Shown here piece by piece: positions 1 through 7,856 of a stretch of 40,368 nucleotides of DNA (the stretch's first letter is position 1; the number at the start of each line of letters is the position of its first letter). Under the pieces are notes generated by a model, which was given only the letters and a program-made list of their open reading frames with translations, did no database searches and was not told the DNA's origin. The stretch covers positions 1 through 40,368 of the forward strand of contig NZ_DASZGI010000317.1 in assembly GCF_035938995.1 (NCBI RefSeq), given 5' to 3'. This DNA comes from DASZGI01 sp035938995 (GTDB lineage Bacteria > Actinomycetota > Actinomycetes > Streptomycetales > Catenulisporaceae). Both the position numbers and the translations under genes were made by a program.

Positions 1-845
1 GAGCGGCTGTCTCGCGGCCACGCGACGGTGAGCGTGGTCGGCCCGAGGTCCGTCACGGTCCGGTAGACGATGTGCGGGCGGGGGTGCAGGCGGGCGATCG
101 AGACGGGCGGGAGCCAGACGACGTCGCCGACCTCGATCAGGTTGAAGATCTGCGCGATGTCCAGATGGGGCCGCGCGGCGCCGGCCGGAGGCTGGACCCC
201 GCCGACGCGAGAGTCGCGGCCGGCGGACGGCGGGTGGCCGCCCAGTTCGGCGGCGGACCCGTCGGGAAGCTTCCGACCGGCCAGGTCTGCCAGGTGCAGC
301 GACGTCCGCGCGGCGAGCGGGTCGGTCGCGGCGAGCGCGACGAGGCGTGGCTCGGTGACTAAGGGCTCGATGTCGAGGCCGCGCTCGTCGAAGGGGGTGG
401 AGACGAGTGCGACGTCCGCCCGGCCGTCGCGGAGGGCGGATGCTTGCTCGCCGCGCCCGCCGTGGACCAGTTCGACCGGCAACGCGGCGTCCTCGTGCTC
501 GTAGGCGGCGAGGATCCGGGGCAGCAGTCCGGCATCGTAGTCGGCCTTGAGGGCGAGACGCAGCGTCGGCGTCTGCGCCCCCGCGTGCCGGGCCCGCCGG
601 TCGGCGGCGGCGACCGCGTCGAGCGCGGCACGGGCGTCACGCAGCAGCACCTGCCCCGCGGGAGTGAGGGTGACCTGGCGTGTGGTCCGCTCCAGCAGCC
701 GCACGCCCAGCTGGCGCTCCAGCTCGCGGATCGCCCGGGACAGCGGCGGCTGCGCCATGCCGAGTCGCTCCGCGGCGCGCCCGAAGTGCAGTTCCTCGGC
801 GACCGCCACGAAGTACCGCAGCTGGCGGACCTCCAGCTCACTCAT
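1..845 (-). CDS. LysR-family transcriptional regulator (3' end cut by window)
   Basis: Transcription factor of the LysR type. Reading from the ATG at 845 gives a typical N-terminal winged helix (residues 5-65) with FVAVAEELHFGRAAERL and the recognition helix QPPLSRAIRELERQLG, then a type-2 periplasmic-binding-fold effector domain containing DVALVSTPFDERGL. About 281 codons are present and the C-terminus runs out of the window, so only a few residues should be missing. The start lies 12 nt from a perfect palindrome (857-877), and the gene diverges from the hydrolase at 987, the usual arrangement for a LysR protein that represses itself and activates its neighbour. The inducer cannot be told from the sequence. 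Confidence 0.92.
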   Translation of the reverse strand, partial: MSELEVRQLRYFVAVAEELHFGRAAERLGMAQPPLSRAIRELERQLGVRLLERTTRQVTLTPAGQVLLRDARAALDAVAAADRRARHAGAQTPTLRLALKADYDAGLLPRILAAYEHEDAALPVELVHGGRGEQASALRDGRADVALVSTPFDERGLDIEPLVTEPRLVALAATDPLAARTSLHLADLAGRKLPDGSAAELGGHPPSAGRDSRVGGVQPPAGAARPHLDIAQIFNLIEVGDVVWLPPVSIARLHPRPHIVYRTVTDLGPTTLTVAWPRDSR

Positions 846-856
846 ATCTCCAGGGT

Positions 857-877
857 ATCAATCCGGACCGGATTGAT
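857..877. promoter_or_regulatory. Perfect 21-bp palindrome, probable LysR operator
   Basis: Arms ATCAATCCGG and CCGGATTGAT flank a single central A. The sequence contains the T-N11-A pattern of LysR-type binding sites and lies in the 141-nt divergent intergenic region, close to the regulator start. Function is inferred from position and symmetry. Confidence 0.75.
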
Positions 878-986
878 CCTTCAGATCCCGCGCGCCGGCG
901 GGTTGACTGGGGAGCGTTCGAGCGGACGGTCGCTAACAACCCAGTTCAACGGGCGTCGTCGCAGCAACGGGTGAAGGGGAAAGCAG

Positions 987-1934
987 ATGGCTGACGTACA
1001 CGAGGCTCCCGTGCGGACCGAGGAGCAGATCGATCAGATGTTGCGGCGGTTCGCCGACGGATTCAGTGTCCTGCGACGTGCGCCGATCCTGCACTCGCCG
1101 TCCGAGCTCGGGCTCGACTACGAGGACGTCACCTTCCCCTCGCGGGACGGGGTGCCTTTGGAGGGTTGGTTCATCCCGGCGCCCGGCTCGGACAAGCTGA
1201 TCATCGCGAACCACCCGATGGGCTTCAACCGATCCGGCATGCCCGCGCACCTGGAGCCGTGGCGGTCGGATTGGGCGCCCAGCGGCAACGGCTTCGAGGT
1301 CGACCTCGTGCCGGACTACCGGATCCTGCACGACGCCGGGTATCACGTCCTGGCGTACGACCTGCGCAATCACGGTCTGAGCGGGGCCGCCAACGGCGGC
1401 GTCACCACCGGCGGGGTCTTCGAGGCCCGGGACATCGTGGGCTCGCTGAGGTATGCGCGCACCCGCGAGGACACTCGGACGGCGGCGATCGGCCTGTTCA
1501 GCCGCTGCATGGGCGCGAGCTCCACCTTCGCCGCGATGACGCAGTTCCCTGAGGCGTTCGACGAAGTCCGGTGCCTTGTCGCGCCCCAGCCGGTCACCGG
1601 GCGGACCATCGTCGAGCGCAGACTCGCCGCGCTGGGGCTGGGCGACCGCGTCGACGATCTCGACCGGCACGTCCTCATGCGCACGAGCGTCGGCTTCGCA
1701 CAGCGGAACGTGCGTGAGTGGGCCAAGAGCGTCCGGGTCCCGACCTTCCTCTACCAGGTGCGCGAGGACATCCTGACCCACCCGAGCGACGTGCAGACGA
1801 TGTTCGACAACATCCCGATCGCCGAGAAGAAGCTCCAGTGGATCGAGGGCACGACCGCCCGGTTCGACGGCTACCTGGAATTCCAGCGCCGCCCGCAGCC
1901 GATGCTCGAGTGGTTCGCCAAGCACATGTCCTGA
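987..1934 (+). CDS. Alpha/beta hydrolase, Cys-nucleophile type
   Basis: A 315-residue cytoplasmic protein with an alpha/beta-hydrolase layout: an N-terminal cap-like region (1-50), beta strands around LIIANHPMGF, and a nucleophile elbow in IGLFSRCMGASS with Cys174 where Ser normally stands, as in dienelactone hydrolases (G-x-C-x-G). Asp261 in VREDILTHPSD suits the acid. At the position expected for the catalytic His (after GTTARFDGY, about residue 293) there is no histidine. The ATG at 987 is preceded by GGGGAAAGCAG. It diverges from the LysR gene, so it is the likely regulated target. The substrate is unknown; a non-hydrolytic or altered activity is possible. Confidence 0.85.
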   Translation: MADVHEAPVRTEEQIDQMLRRFADGFSVLRRAPILHSPSELGLDYEDVTFPSRDGVPLEGWFIPAPGSDKLIIANHPMGFNRSGMPAHLEPWRSDWAPSGNGFEVDLVPDYRILHDAGYHVLAYDLRNHGLSGAANGGVTTGGVFEARDIVGSLRYARTREDTRTAAIGLFSRCMGASSTFAAMTQFPEAFDEVRCLVAPQPVTGRTIVERRLAALGLGDRVDDLDRHVLMRTSVGFAQRNVREWAKSVRVPTFLYQVREDILTHPSDVQTMFDNIPIAEKKLQWIEGTTARFDGYLEFQRRPQPMLEWFAKHMS

Positions 1935-2002
1935 ATCGTTCCCGCCGAGGCCCGGCCGGCATCAGGGCACGGCGGCGACCGGGCAACGGCTCCCCCGGAC
2001 GC

Positions 2003-3352
2003 TCACGGTCGCGACCAGTGCTCGACCGGGGCGCCGCCGAGCCTGCGGTCCTCGAGCAGCGCCTCTTCGGCGAGCACCGCCTCCTCGGGCAGTCCGGGCG
2101 CCTCGCGCACCGCGCGTTCGGCGTCCTGGCGGACGTGGGACGGTCCCGGGTGCGCCTCCTCGCGGTCCGCGTTGTCCAATGCGCGATGCACCGTGGTCAG
2201 TGTGGCGGCCGCAGCCGCGATGGCGACCGCGCCGACGATGAAGGGCACGTGGACGCTGTAGTGCTCCGCAAGCTTGCCCGCCGCGAACGGTGCCAGGCCG
2301 CCGCCGATGAACCGGACGAAGCCGTAGGTGGCCGAGGCGACGGGGCGCGGCACCGGCGCGATGCTCATCACCGCCGTGGTCACCAGCGTGTTGTTGGTGC
2401 CGATGAAGATCCCTGCCACGATCGTCGCGGCTACCACGGTCGCCCGGTGGTCCGGGAACAGGCCGATGACGAGGCAGTCCACGGCCATCAGCAGGATGCT
2501 GCCGTACAGCGTGCGAGCGGTGCCGAAGCGCGCCCGGAGCCATGGCGCGCCGAAGACCGCGAAGATCGCGACGAGCACGCCCCAGACGCAGAAGACGGCG
2601 CCGAGCCGCAGCGGCGACAGGTGCATCAGAAAGGGGGCGTAGCCGAGGATGGTGAAGAAGCCCCAGTTGTAGAGCAGGCCGGTCACGCTGGTGATGGCCA
2701 GCGGGCGGTGCCGCAGTGCCTTGATCGGCTCGCTGATGGCCGAGCGTCGCTCCGGACGCGGGGTCGGGGGCACGAGCACGGCGGTGGCCACCAGCGCGAT
2801 GAGCATCAGCGCCGCGACACCGAAGAACGGCCCGCGCCAGCTGACGTTGCCCAGCAGGCCGCCGAGCAGCGGACCGCAGGCGATGCCGACCCCGAGGGCC
2901 GTCTCGTAGAGCATGATGGCGCCGCTGAACCCGCCGCTCGCCGAGCCGACGATGACCGCCAGCGAGGTCGCGATGAACAGGGCGTTGCCCAGACCCCAGC
3001 CGGCGCGGAACTCGATGATCTGCCCGATGCCGTCGCTCGCGCCCGCCGTCGCGGAGAAGACGACGATCAGCACCAGGCCGATGATCAGGGTGCGCTTGCC
3101 GCCGATCCGGCTGGACACCCATCCGGTGATCAGCATCGCGACCGCGGTCACCACCAGATAGCTGGTGAACAGCAGCTCCACCTGACTCGGGCTGGCGTGC
3201 AGCCCCGACGCCAGCGACGGCAGAATCGGGTCGACCAGGCCGATCCCCATGAAGGAGATCACGCAGGCGAACGCCACCGCCCAGACCGCCTTCGGCTGCC
3301 GGAAAAGACTTGCCACGGCCGTCGCCTCGCCGCCCGCCTCACTCGTCTTCAC
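2003..3352 (-). CDS. MFS multidrug-type exporter (DHA family)
   Basis: A polytopic inner-membrane transporter of about 449 residues, probably a proton-driven drug efflux pump. Motif A is visible in the loop after helix 2 (GWVSSRIGGKRTLIIG) and motif C of drug/H+ antiporters in helix 5 (ETALGVGIACGPLLGGLLG). About twelve hydrophobic segments are present, followed by a charged cytoplasmic tail of about 60 residues rich in E, R and P. The GTG at 3352 is chosen because GGGAG lies just upstream; the open frame extends further but that part encodes no transporter sequence and overlaps the operator. It diverges from the MarR gene at 3420, so substrate-responsive derepression is likely. Confidence 0.9.
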   Translation of the reverse strand: MKTSEAGGEATAVASLFRQPKAVWAVAFACVISFMGIGLVDPILPSLASGLHASPSQVELLFTSYLVVTAVAMLITGWVSSRIGGKRTLIIGLVLIVVFSATAGASDGIGQIIEFRAGWGLGNALFIATSLAVIVGSASGGFSGAIMLYETALGVGIACGPLLGGLLGNVSWRGPFFGVAALMLIALVATAVLVPPTPRPERRSAISEPIKALRHRPLAITSVTGLLYNWGFFTILGYAPFLMHLSPLRLGAVFCVWGVLVAIFAVFGAPWLRARFGTARTLYGSILLMAVDCLVIGLFPDHRATVVAATIVAGIFIGTNNTLVTTAVMSIAPVPRPVASATYGFVRFIGGGLAPFAAGKLAEHYSVHVPFIVGAVAIAAAAATLTTVHRALDNADREEAHPGPSHVRQDAERAVREAPGLPEEAVLAEEALLEDRRLGGAPVEHWSRP

Positions 3353-3393
3353 TCGTTCTCCCGTCGTCCTGGGCCGGCTCGCACCCGTCAATA

Positions 3394-3410
3394 ATATAGA
3401 GACTCTATAT
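3394..3410. promoter_or_regulatory. MarR-type operator within divergent promoter
   Basis: A perfect 17-bp palindrome with arms ATATAGAG and CTCTATAT around one A. It sits in the only AT-rich patch of the region, between the divergent MFS and MarR genes, and overlaps plausible -10 hexamers on both strands (TATATT for the minus strand with TTGATA 16 nt upstream; TATATA or TATACT for the plus strand). Binding here should block both promoters. Confidence 0.8.
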
Positions 3411-3419
3411 ATACTATCA

Positions 3420-3938
3420 ATGCAAGTGGCTGAGCTGCGCCGCCGGACTATGCTTCGCAGCGTGAGCAGTAGAAGCACCACCCGCGATCCGGTAGCCGCC
3501 CCCGACCGGCTCCGCGCGGCCACCGCCGTCTACGAGTTGCTGGCGTCGTTCATCCGGCGCACGCCGCGGGACATGAGCCTCACCTCGCTGTCGGCCCTCG
3601 CCACGCTCAGCCGCATCGGCCCGCGCCGCATCACCGACTTGGCCGCCTCCGAGGGGGTCGCCCAGCCCTCTGTGACCGCGATGGTCACCACGCTCGAGCG
3701 CGCTGGGCTTGTGGAACGCCGCCGGGACCCAGCGGACAAGCGCGTCGTCATGGTCGCCATCACCGACGCCGGTTCCGCGTACGTCCGCGCCCGCCGCGAA
3801 GCCGGTGCGCAGACCTTCTCCCAGGCGCTCGAGAAGCTATCGCCCGACGAGGCGGCGACGCTCGCGGCCGCCGTCCCCGTCATCGAGCACCTTCGCGCGA
3901 TCGTCGACGAACAGCGCGGTTCCGCCGGGCCTCGGTAG
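3420..3938 (+). CDS. MarR-family transcriptional regulator
   Basis: A winged-helix repressor of 172 residues if it starts at ATG 3420. The helix-turn-helix covers about 69-96 (RRITDLAASEGVAQPSVTAMV) and the wing about 97-115 with the family hallmark DPADKRVVMV. No Shine-Dalgarno is visible before ATG 3420, ATG 3450 or GTG 3462. ATG 3420 fits a leaderless transcript because TATATA ends 8 nt upstream; the later starts would also leave the DNA-binding domain intact. It probably represses itself and the divergent exporter through the 3394-3410 palindrome. It converges with the gene ending at 3978. Confidence 0.88.
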   Translation: MQVAELRRRTMLRSVSSRSTTRDPVAAPDRLRAATAVYELLASFIRRTPRDMSLTSLSALATLSRIGPRRITDLAASEGVAQPSVTAMVTTLERAGLVERRRDPADKRVVMVAITDAGSAYVRARREAGAQTFSQALEKLSPDEAATLAAAVPVIEHLRAIVDEQRGSAGPR

Positions 3939-3977
3939 GTCCCACGCGGCGGAACGCACACCCGCGGCGAGCCCGGC

Positions 3978-5075
3978 TCAGGCCTGCCAGTCGGCGAGCA
4001 CGGCGTCGATACCGCCGCCGGAATCCCGTCCTGCCGCCGGAATGTCCGGAACCGTCCGGGAGAACCTGGGCGCGGGCCCCGGCTGGGTGACTCCGTCGAG
4101 TTCGACGAACGCGTGGCGGTCGGCCAGGTGCGGATGCCGCGGTGCCTCGTCGAACGAGAGCACCGGCGTGACGCAGGCATCGACATCGCCGAATACCCCG
4201 GCCCAATGGTCGCGTGGGTGGGCGAGGAACGCCGCGGTGAACCGGTCCCGCAGCCTTGGCCAGCCGGTTCGGTCCCACTGCTCAGGCAGTTCGGCCGGGT
4301 CGAGTCCGAGGCCATGCAGCAGCGCGGCGTAGAACTGGGGCTCCAAAGCGCCGACCGCGACGTATCGTCCGTCCGCGCACTCGTACGTGTCGTAGAAGGG
4401 CGCGCCGCCGTCCAGACTGTTCGCGCCGCGCTCGGCGGTCCAATCGCCGCCGCCGTACATCGCCCAGACCAAGTGGGCGAGCAGACCAGCCCCGTCCACC
4501 ATCGCGGCGTCCACCACCTGCCCCTCGCCCGAGCGCTCGCGCTCCCACAGCGCGGCGAGCACTCCCACGAGCAGCAGCATCGAGCCGCCGCCGTAGTCGC
4601 CGACCAGGTTCAGCGGGGGTACCGGCCGCTCGCCCCGCCGGCCGATGGCGTTGAGGATTCCGGTGAGACCGATGTAGTTGATGTCGTGACCTGAGTGGTG
4701 AGCCAGCGGGCCGGTCTGGCCCCAACCGGTCACCCGGCCGTAGATCAGCCGGGGGTTCACCGCCCGGCACTGTTCGGGGCCCACGCCGAGCCGCTCTGCG
4801 ACACCCGGCCGGTAACCCTCGATGAGCACGTCGGCCTTCGCGGCGAGCCGCAGCACGGCATCGCGCCCGTCTGAAGTCTTGAGGTCCGCGGCCACCGTGC
4901 GAGTGCCCCGGCCCTGCTGCTGTGCGCGCCCGATAAGGCCGGTCCCGGATGCCGATGGCGGACGTTCGATCCGCACGACGTCTGCGCCGAGGTCAGCCAG
5001 CACCATCGCCGCGTGCGGAGCCGGACCGATCCCGGCCAGCTCCACCACCCGCAGCCCGCGCAGCGGCCCGGCCAT
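3978..5075 (-). CDS. CaiB/BaiF family protein, alpha-methylacyl-CoA racemase type
   Basis: A 365-residue protein of the family III CoA-transferase fold. The catalytic residues known from bacterial alpha-methylacyl-CoA racemase are recognisable: His130 in SGHDINYIGLTG, Asp160 in LVGDYGGGSM, and Glu245 in GALEPQFYA. This favours racemase (epimerising 2-methylacyl-CoA through an enolate) over CoA transfer. The N-terminus LRGLRVVELAGIGPAPHAAM is typical. The ATG at 5075 is preceded by GAGGTGGG. It lies 160 nt downstream of an acyl-CoA ligase on the same strand, suggesting the ligase supplies its acyl-CoA substrate. The product could feed branched fatty-acid degradation or a specialised acyl chain; that is inference. 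Confidence 0.9.
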   Translation of the reverse strand: MAGPLRGLRVVELAGIGPAPHAAMVLADLGADVVRIERPPSASGTGLIGRAQQQGRGTRTVAADLKTSDGRDAVLRLAAKADVLIEGYRPGVAERLGVGPEQCRAVNPRLIYGRVTGWGQTGPLAHHSGHDINYIGLTGILNAIGRRGERPVPPLNLVGDYGGGSMLLLVGVLAALWERERSGEGQVVDAAMVDGAGLLAHLVWAMYGGGDWTAERGANSLDGGAPFYDTYECADGRYVAVGALEPQFYAALLHGLGLDPAELPEQWDRTGWPRLRDRFTAAFLAHPRDHWAGVFGDVDACVTPVLSFDEAPRHPHLADRHAFVELDGVTQPGPAPRFSRTVPDIPAAGRDSGGGIDAVLADWQA

Positions 5076-5119
5076 CGACCCACCTCATTCTCCGGCTTCC
5101 GGCTTCGACCGGCTCGCAG

Positions 5120-5147
5120 TGTCCGAGCCCACTGTGTCCGAGCCCAC
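5120..5147. repeat. Two-copy 15-bp-period direct repeat
   Basis: TGTCCGAGCCCAC occurs at 5120-5132 and again at 5135-5147, with a 15-nt period, in the gap between the racemase and ligase genes. Confidence 0.7.
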
Positions 5148-5220
5148 CAGCATGCCGTGCGCGACACGCGGCCGCGCGCGCGACCTTGAAGCGATTGACG
5201 TGCGCCGCGGCGGTCGCGTT

Positions 5221-5250
5221 CTAGACGGTGCATGCCTAGACGATGCACGC
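5221..5250. repeat. 15-bp tandem duplication including the ligase stop codon
   Basis: CTAGACGGTGCATGC (5221-5235) and CTAGACGATGCACGC (5236-5250) are adjacent and match at 13 of 15 positions. The second unit is the end of the acyl-CoA ligase gene (Ala-Cys-Ile-Val-stop); the first would encode Ala-Cys-Thr-Val-stop, so the end of the gene, stop codon included, has been copied. Confidence 0.75.
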
Positions 5251-6801
5251 CGTGACGAACCGCGCGCGCAGCGCCCGCTTGTCGACTTTGCCCACGCTCG
5301 TGCGCGGCAGCGCCGAAAGCGCCGAATACGACTTCGGCTCGTAGATCTCGCCGAGCTGCCGGGTGACTTTCCGCTGCAGGTCTTCGAAGTCGAACGAGGC
5401 GGGGTCATGCAAGACCAGGAAGACGTGCACCGTCTCGCGCTGGTCGACGGCCGGGATGCCGACGGCGGCCGCGTCCCTGATCTCCGGAAGGGACACCAGG
5501 AAGTCGTCCAGCAGCCGGGAGTAGACGTTGTCCGAGGTCAGGCCCGGAATGATGATGTCCTTGATCCGGTCCACGAGGTAGATGTACCCGTCCTCGTCCC
5601 GATAGCCGAGGTCACCGCTCTTGAACCAGCCGTCGGCGAGCGAGTCCGCCGAGCCGGCCGGCGCTCCCCAGCATCCGTCCATCATCATGTCGCCGCGGAC
5701 GCACAGCTCGCCCACCTGGCCGGGGCCAAGGCACTTTCCCGCCGCGTCGCGCACCTCGACCTCGACGCCGGGGACCGGGCGTCCGCAGCTTTCCAGGATG
5801 TGCGGCCTGGCGAGATCGTGCTCGTCGGCGCCGAGCCGGGAGACGACCGCGTGTTCGGTCGCCCCGTAGAACTGGTGGAGTATCGGCCCGAACCGTTCGA
5901 TCGCCTTGCGGATGCGGGACGGCGCGGGGGAGGAGCCGCCGTAGTAGATCGCCTCGAGCGTCGAGTGGCTGCCCGGCGAACTGGTCGCCGCGGTCGCGTC
6001 GAGGATCTCGTAGAGCATCGGCGGGACGACGGTCATCGAGGTGATCTGGTCGTCGGCCACGAGGGCGAGCGCGCGGGCCCCGTCGAACTCCTCCATCAGC
6101 ACGATGGTCTGGCCGGTCATCACCCCGATCAGCGAGCTCAGATGACCGCTGGTGTGGGTGAGTTCGGTGCAGACCAGGAACTTCTTGTCGGCCGCGTGGC
6201 TGACGTTCACCTTCGACAGTTCGAGCAGTCCGCGGTAGTACCGGCTGCGGTGCATGACGAGCTTCGGGTTGCCGGTCGCCCCGCCGGTGTAGAGGATCGT
6301 CGCGATCTCGGAGGCGGGCGCCGCGGCGGCGGGGTCCAGGCCCGGCCCGTCGGCGGCCGCGAGCCAGGCCGCCAGATCAGTCCTGGGCGGATCCTCGCCC
6401 AGGCTGAGCGCGATCGGGACCTCGACGGTGGCCAGGATCCGCGCCACCCGCGAGGCGAAGGCGGCGTCGTAGACCAGGATGCGGATGCCCGCGTGCTCGA
6501 CGTAGCCGCTCAGCTCGTCGTCGCCGGGCTGCGGCGGCACGAAGACCAGCCGGCAGCCGATCAGGTGCGCGGCCAGCTTGACGAGCAGCACCTCCGGCCG
6601 GTTGCGGCTGAACAACGCGATACCGTCACCCGGCCGCGCCCCGGCCGCCTGGAAGTACGAGGCCAGTCGCAGAACCATGGCGCGGGCTTCACCGGAGCTG
6701 ATCCGCTGATCGCCGAAGTGGATCGCGTCGCGCTCGCCGCGCTCCGCAAGCTTGCTCAACAGGTACACGACATAGTTGTCGTGCGCGGGCTCGTGATTCA
6801 T
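5236..6801 (-). CDS. AMP-forming acyl-CoA ligase / adenylation protein
   Basis: A 521-residue member of the ANL superfamily that should activate a carboxylic acid as acyl-AMP and pass it to CoA. Visible motifs: the P-loop as YTGGATGNPK (171-180, instead of the usual YTSGTTGxPK), FYGATEHAV (311-319), SGDLG (395-399), the hinge DRIKDIIIPG (411-420) and the catalytic Lys505 in TSVGKVDKRAL. No carrier-protein domain follows, so this is a stand-alone ligase. The ATG at 6801 is chosen over a start 14 codons earlier because GGAGGG stands just upstream. It probably forms a unit with the downstream racemase-type gene. The acid substrate cannot be deduced. Confidence 0.92.
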   Translation of the reverse strand: MNHEPAHDNYVVYLLSKLAERGERDAIHFGDQRISSGEARAMVLRLASYFQAAGARPGDGIALFSRNRPEVLLVKLAAHLIGCRLVFVPPQPGDDELSGYVEHAGIRILVYDAAFASRVARILATVEVPIALSLGEDPPRTDLAAWLAAADGPGLDPAAAAPASEIATILYTGGATGNPKLVMHRSRYYRGLLELSKVNVSHAADKKFLVCTELTHTSGHLSSLIGVMTGQTIVLMEEFDGARALALVADDQITSMTVVPPMLYEILDATAATSSPGSHSTLEAIYYGGSSPAPSRIRKAIERFGPILHQFYGATEHAVVSRLGADEHDLARPHILESCGRPVPGVEVEVRDAAGKCLGPGQVGELCVRGDMMMDGCWGAPAGSADSLADGWFKSGDLGYRDEDGYIYLVDRIKDIIIPGLTSDNVYSRLLDDFLVSLPEIRDAAAVGIPAVDQRETVHVFLVLHDPASFDFEDLQRKVTRQLGEIYEPKSYSALSALPRTSVGKVDKRALRARFVTACIV

Positions 6802-6959
6802 CGCCGCACCCTCCAGCGGACCTCGGACGCCGGTCGCCGCCAATTTTCAGCGTTCGAACTTAAGTCCGGTTTGGGCCCATCCGCCCGGCCGCGCTGAACG
6901 CTCGTGCCAGGTGTCTGAAGTGCGAATTCACGTAGCTGTGCGCGCCTGCGGCGTTCCGC

Positions 6960-7856
6960 CTATGCGGCGACGGAGCGGTACTTGCGGACCGCCAGCGGCA
7001 CGAACACCGCGAGGATGACGGCGGACCAGATCAGCGAGGTGATCACCGGGTGCTGCATCGGGAAGACGTCCGGGATGGGGTTGGTCGGCGGGTGGTATCC
7101 GGACGGGTTGCCGAACAGATCGCGCAGGCCGAGGACGGTCGACGAGATGGGGTTCCACTCGGCGATCGGCTGGAGCCATCCGGGCAGCGAGCCGGTGGGC
7201 ACGAACGCGTTGGAGACGAACGTGACCGGGAACAGCCAGATGAACCCGGCGGTGTTCGCCGTCTCGGGGGTGCTGACCGACAGGCCGATCACCGCCCCGA
7301 TCCAGCTCATCGCGTAGGAGAAGAGCATCACCAGCAGGATCCCGGCGACGCCCTTGAGCACGCCGTCGTGGACCCGCCAGCCGACCGCCAGACCGCACAG
7401 CGCCATGATCGCGAGCACCAGGATGTTCTGGAGCCAGTCGGCCACCGTGCGGCCGACCAGGACCGCGGACCGCGCCATCGGCAGCGAGCGGAACCGGTCC
7501 ACCAGTCCTTTGTGCAGGTCGTCGGCCAGCCCGACGGCGGTGGTGCCGGTGGTGAAGGCGAGGGTCTGGGTGAAGATGCCCGGCAGCAGATACTCGCGGT
7601 AGGCGTGCTGGCCCCCGCCGCCGACCGGGATCGCCCCGCCGAACACGAACGCGAACAGCAGCACGAACATGATCGGCTGGATCGTGGCGAAGACCACCAT
7701 CTCCGGGATGCGCGTCATCCGCCGCAGATTGCGCAGCGTGACCACCCAGCCGTCGTAGAACGCCCCGGCGATCCCCGGCATGGGGCGGCTGACCAGGCCG
7801 GACGGGGTGATCCCGGGCGTCGCGGCGTCCGCCGCGCTGGACGAGGCGAGGGTCAT
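6960..7856 (-). CDS. ABC-2 type exporter permease (DrrB-like)
   Basis: A 298-residue membrane subunit of an ABC exporter. After a hydrophilic N-terminus of about 40 residues there are six hydrophobic segments (for instance MVVFATIQPIMFVLLFAFVF and the helix LFSYAMSWIGAVIGLSV). The amphipathic segment DDLHKGLVDRFRSLPMARSA and the phrase FVSNAFVPTGSLPGWLQPIAEWNP are typical of the daunorubicin-resistance permease group. Its ATG overlaps the ATPase stop codon by 4 nt (ATGA), so the two are translationally coupled and form one transporter, probably exporting a drug, lipid or polyketide-like compound. Confidence 0.93.
   Translation of the reverse strand: MTLASSSAADAATPGITPSGLVSRPMPGIAGAFYDGWVVTLRNLRRMTRIPEMVVFATIQPIMFVLLFAFVFGGAIPVGGGGQHAYREYLLPGIFTQTLAFTTGTTAVGLADDLHKGLVDRFRSLPMARSAVLVGRTVADWLQNILVLAIMALCGLAVGWRVHDGVLKGVAGILLVMLFSYAMSWIGAVIGLSVSTPETANTAGFIWLFPVTFVSNAFVPTGSLPGWLQPIAEWNPISSTVLGLRDLFGNPSGYHPPTNPIPDVFPMQHPVITSLIWSAVILAVFVPLAVRKYRSVAA

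Noticed and set aside
1718..3394. Plus-strand open frame of 558 codons opposite the MFS gene
   Set aside because: Composition is Arg/Asp/Gly-rich without domain sense; it is the complement of the MFS codon pattern.
4822..6897. Plus-strand open frame of 691 codons opposite the ligase gene
   Set aside because: Shadow of the acyl-CoA ligase, whose motifs are all on the minus strand.
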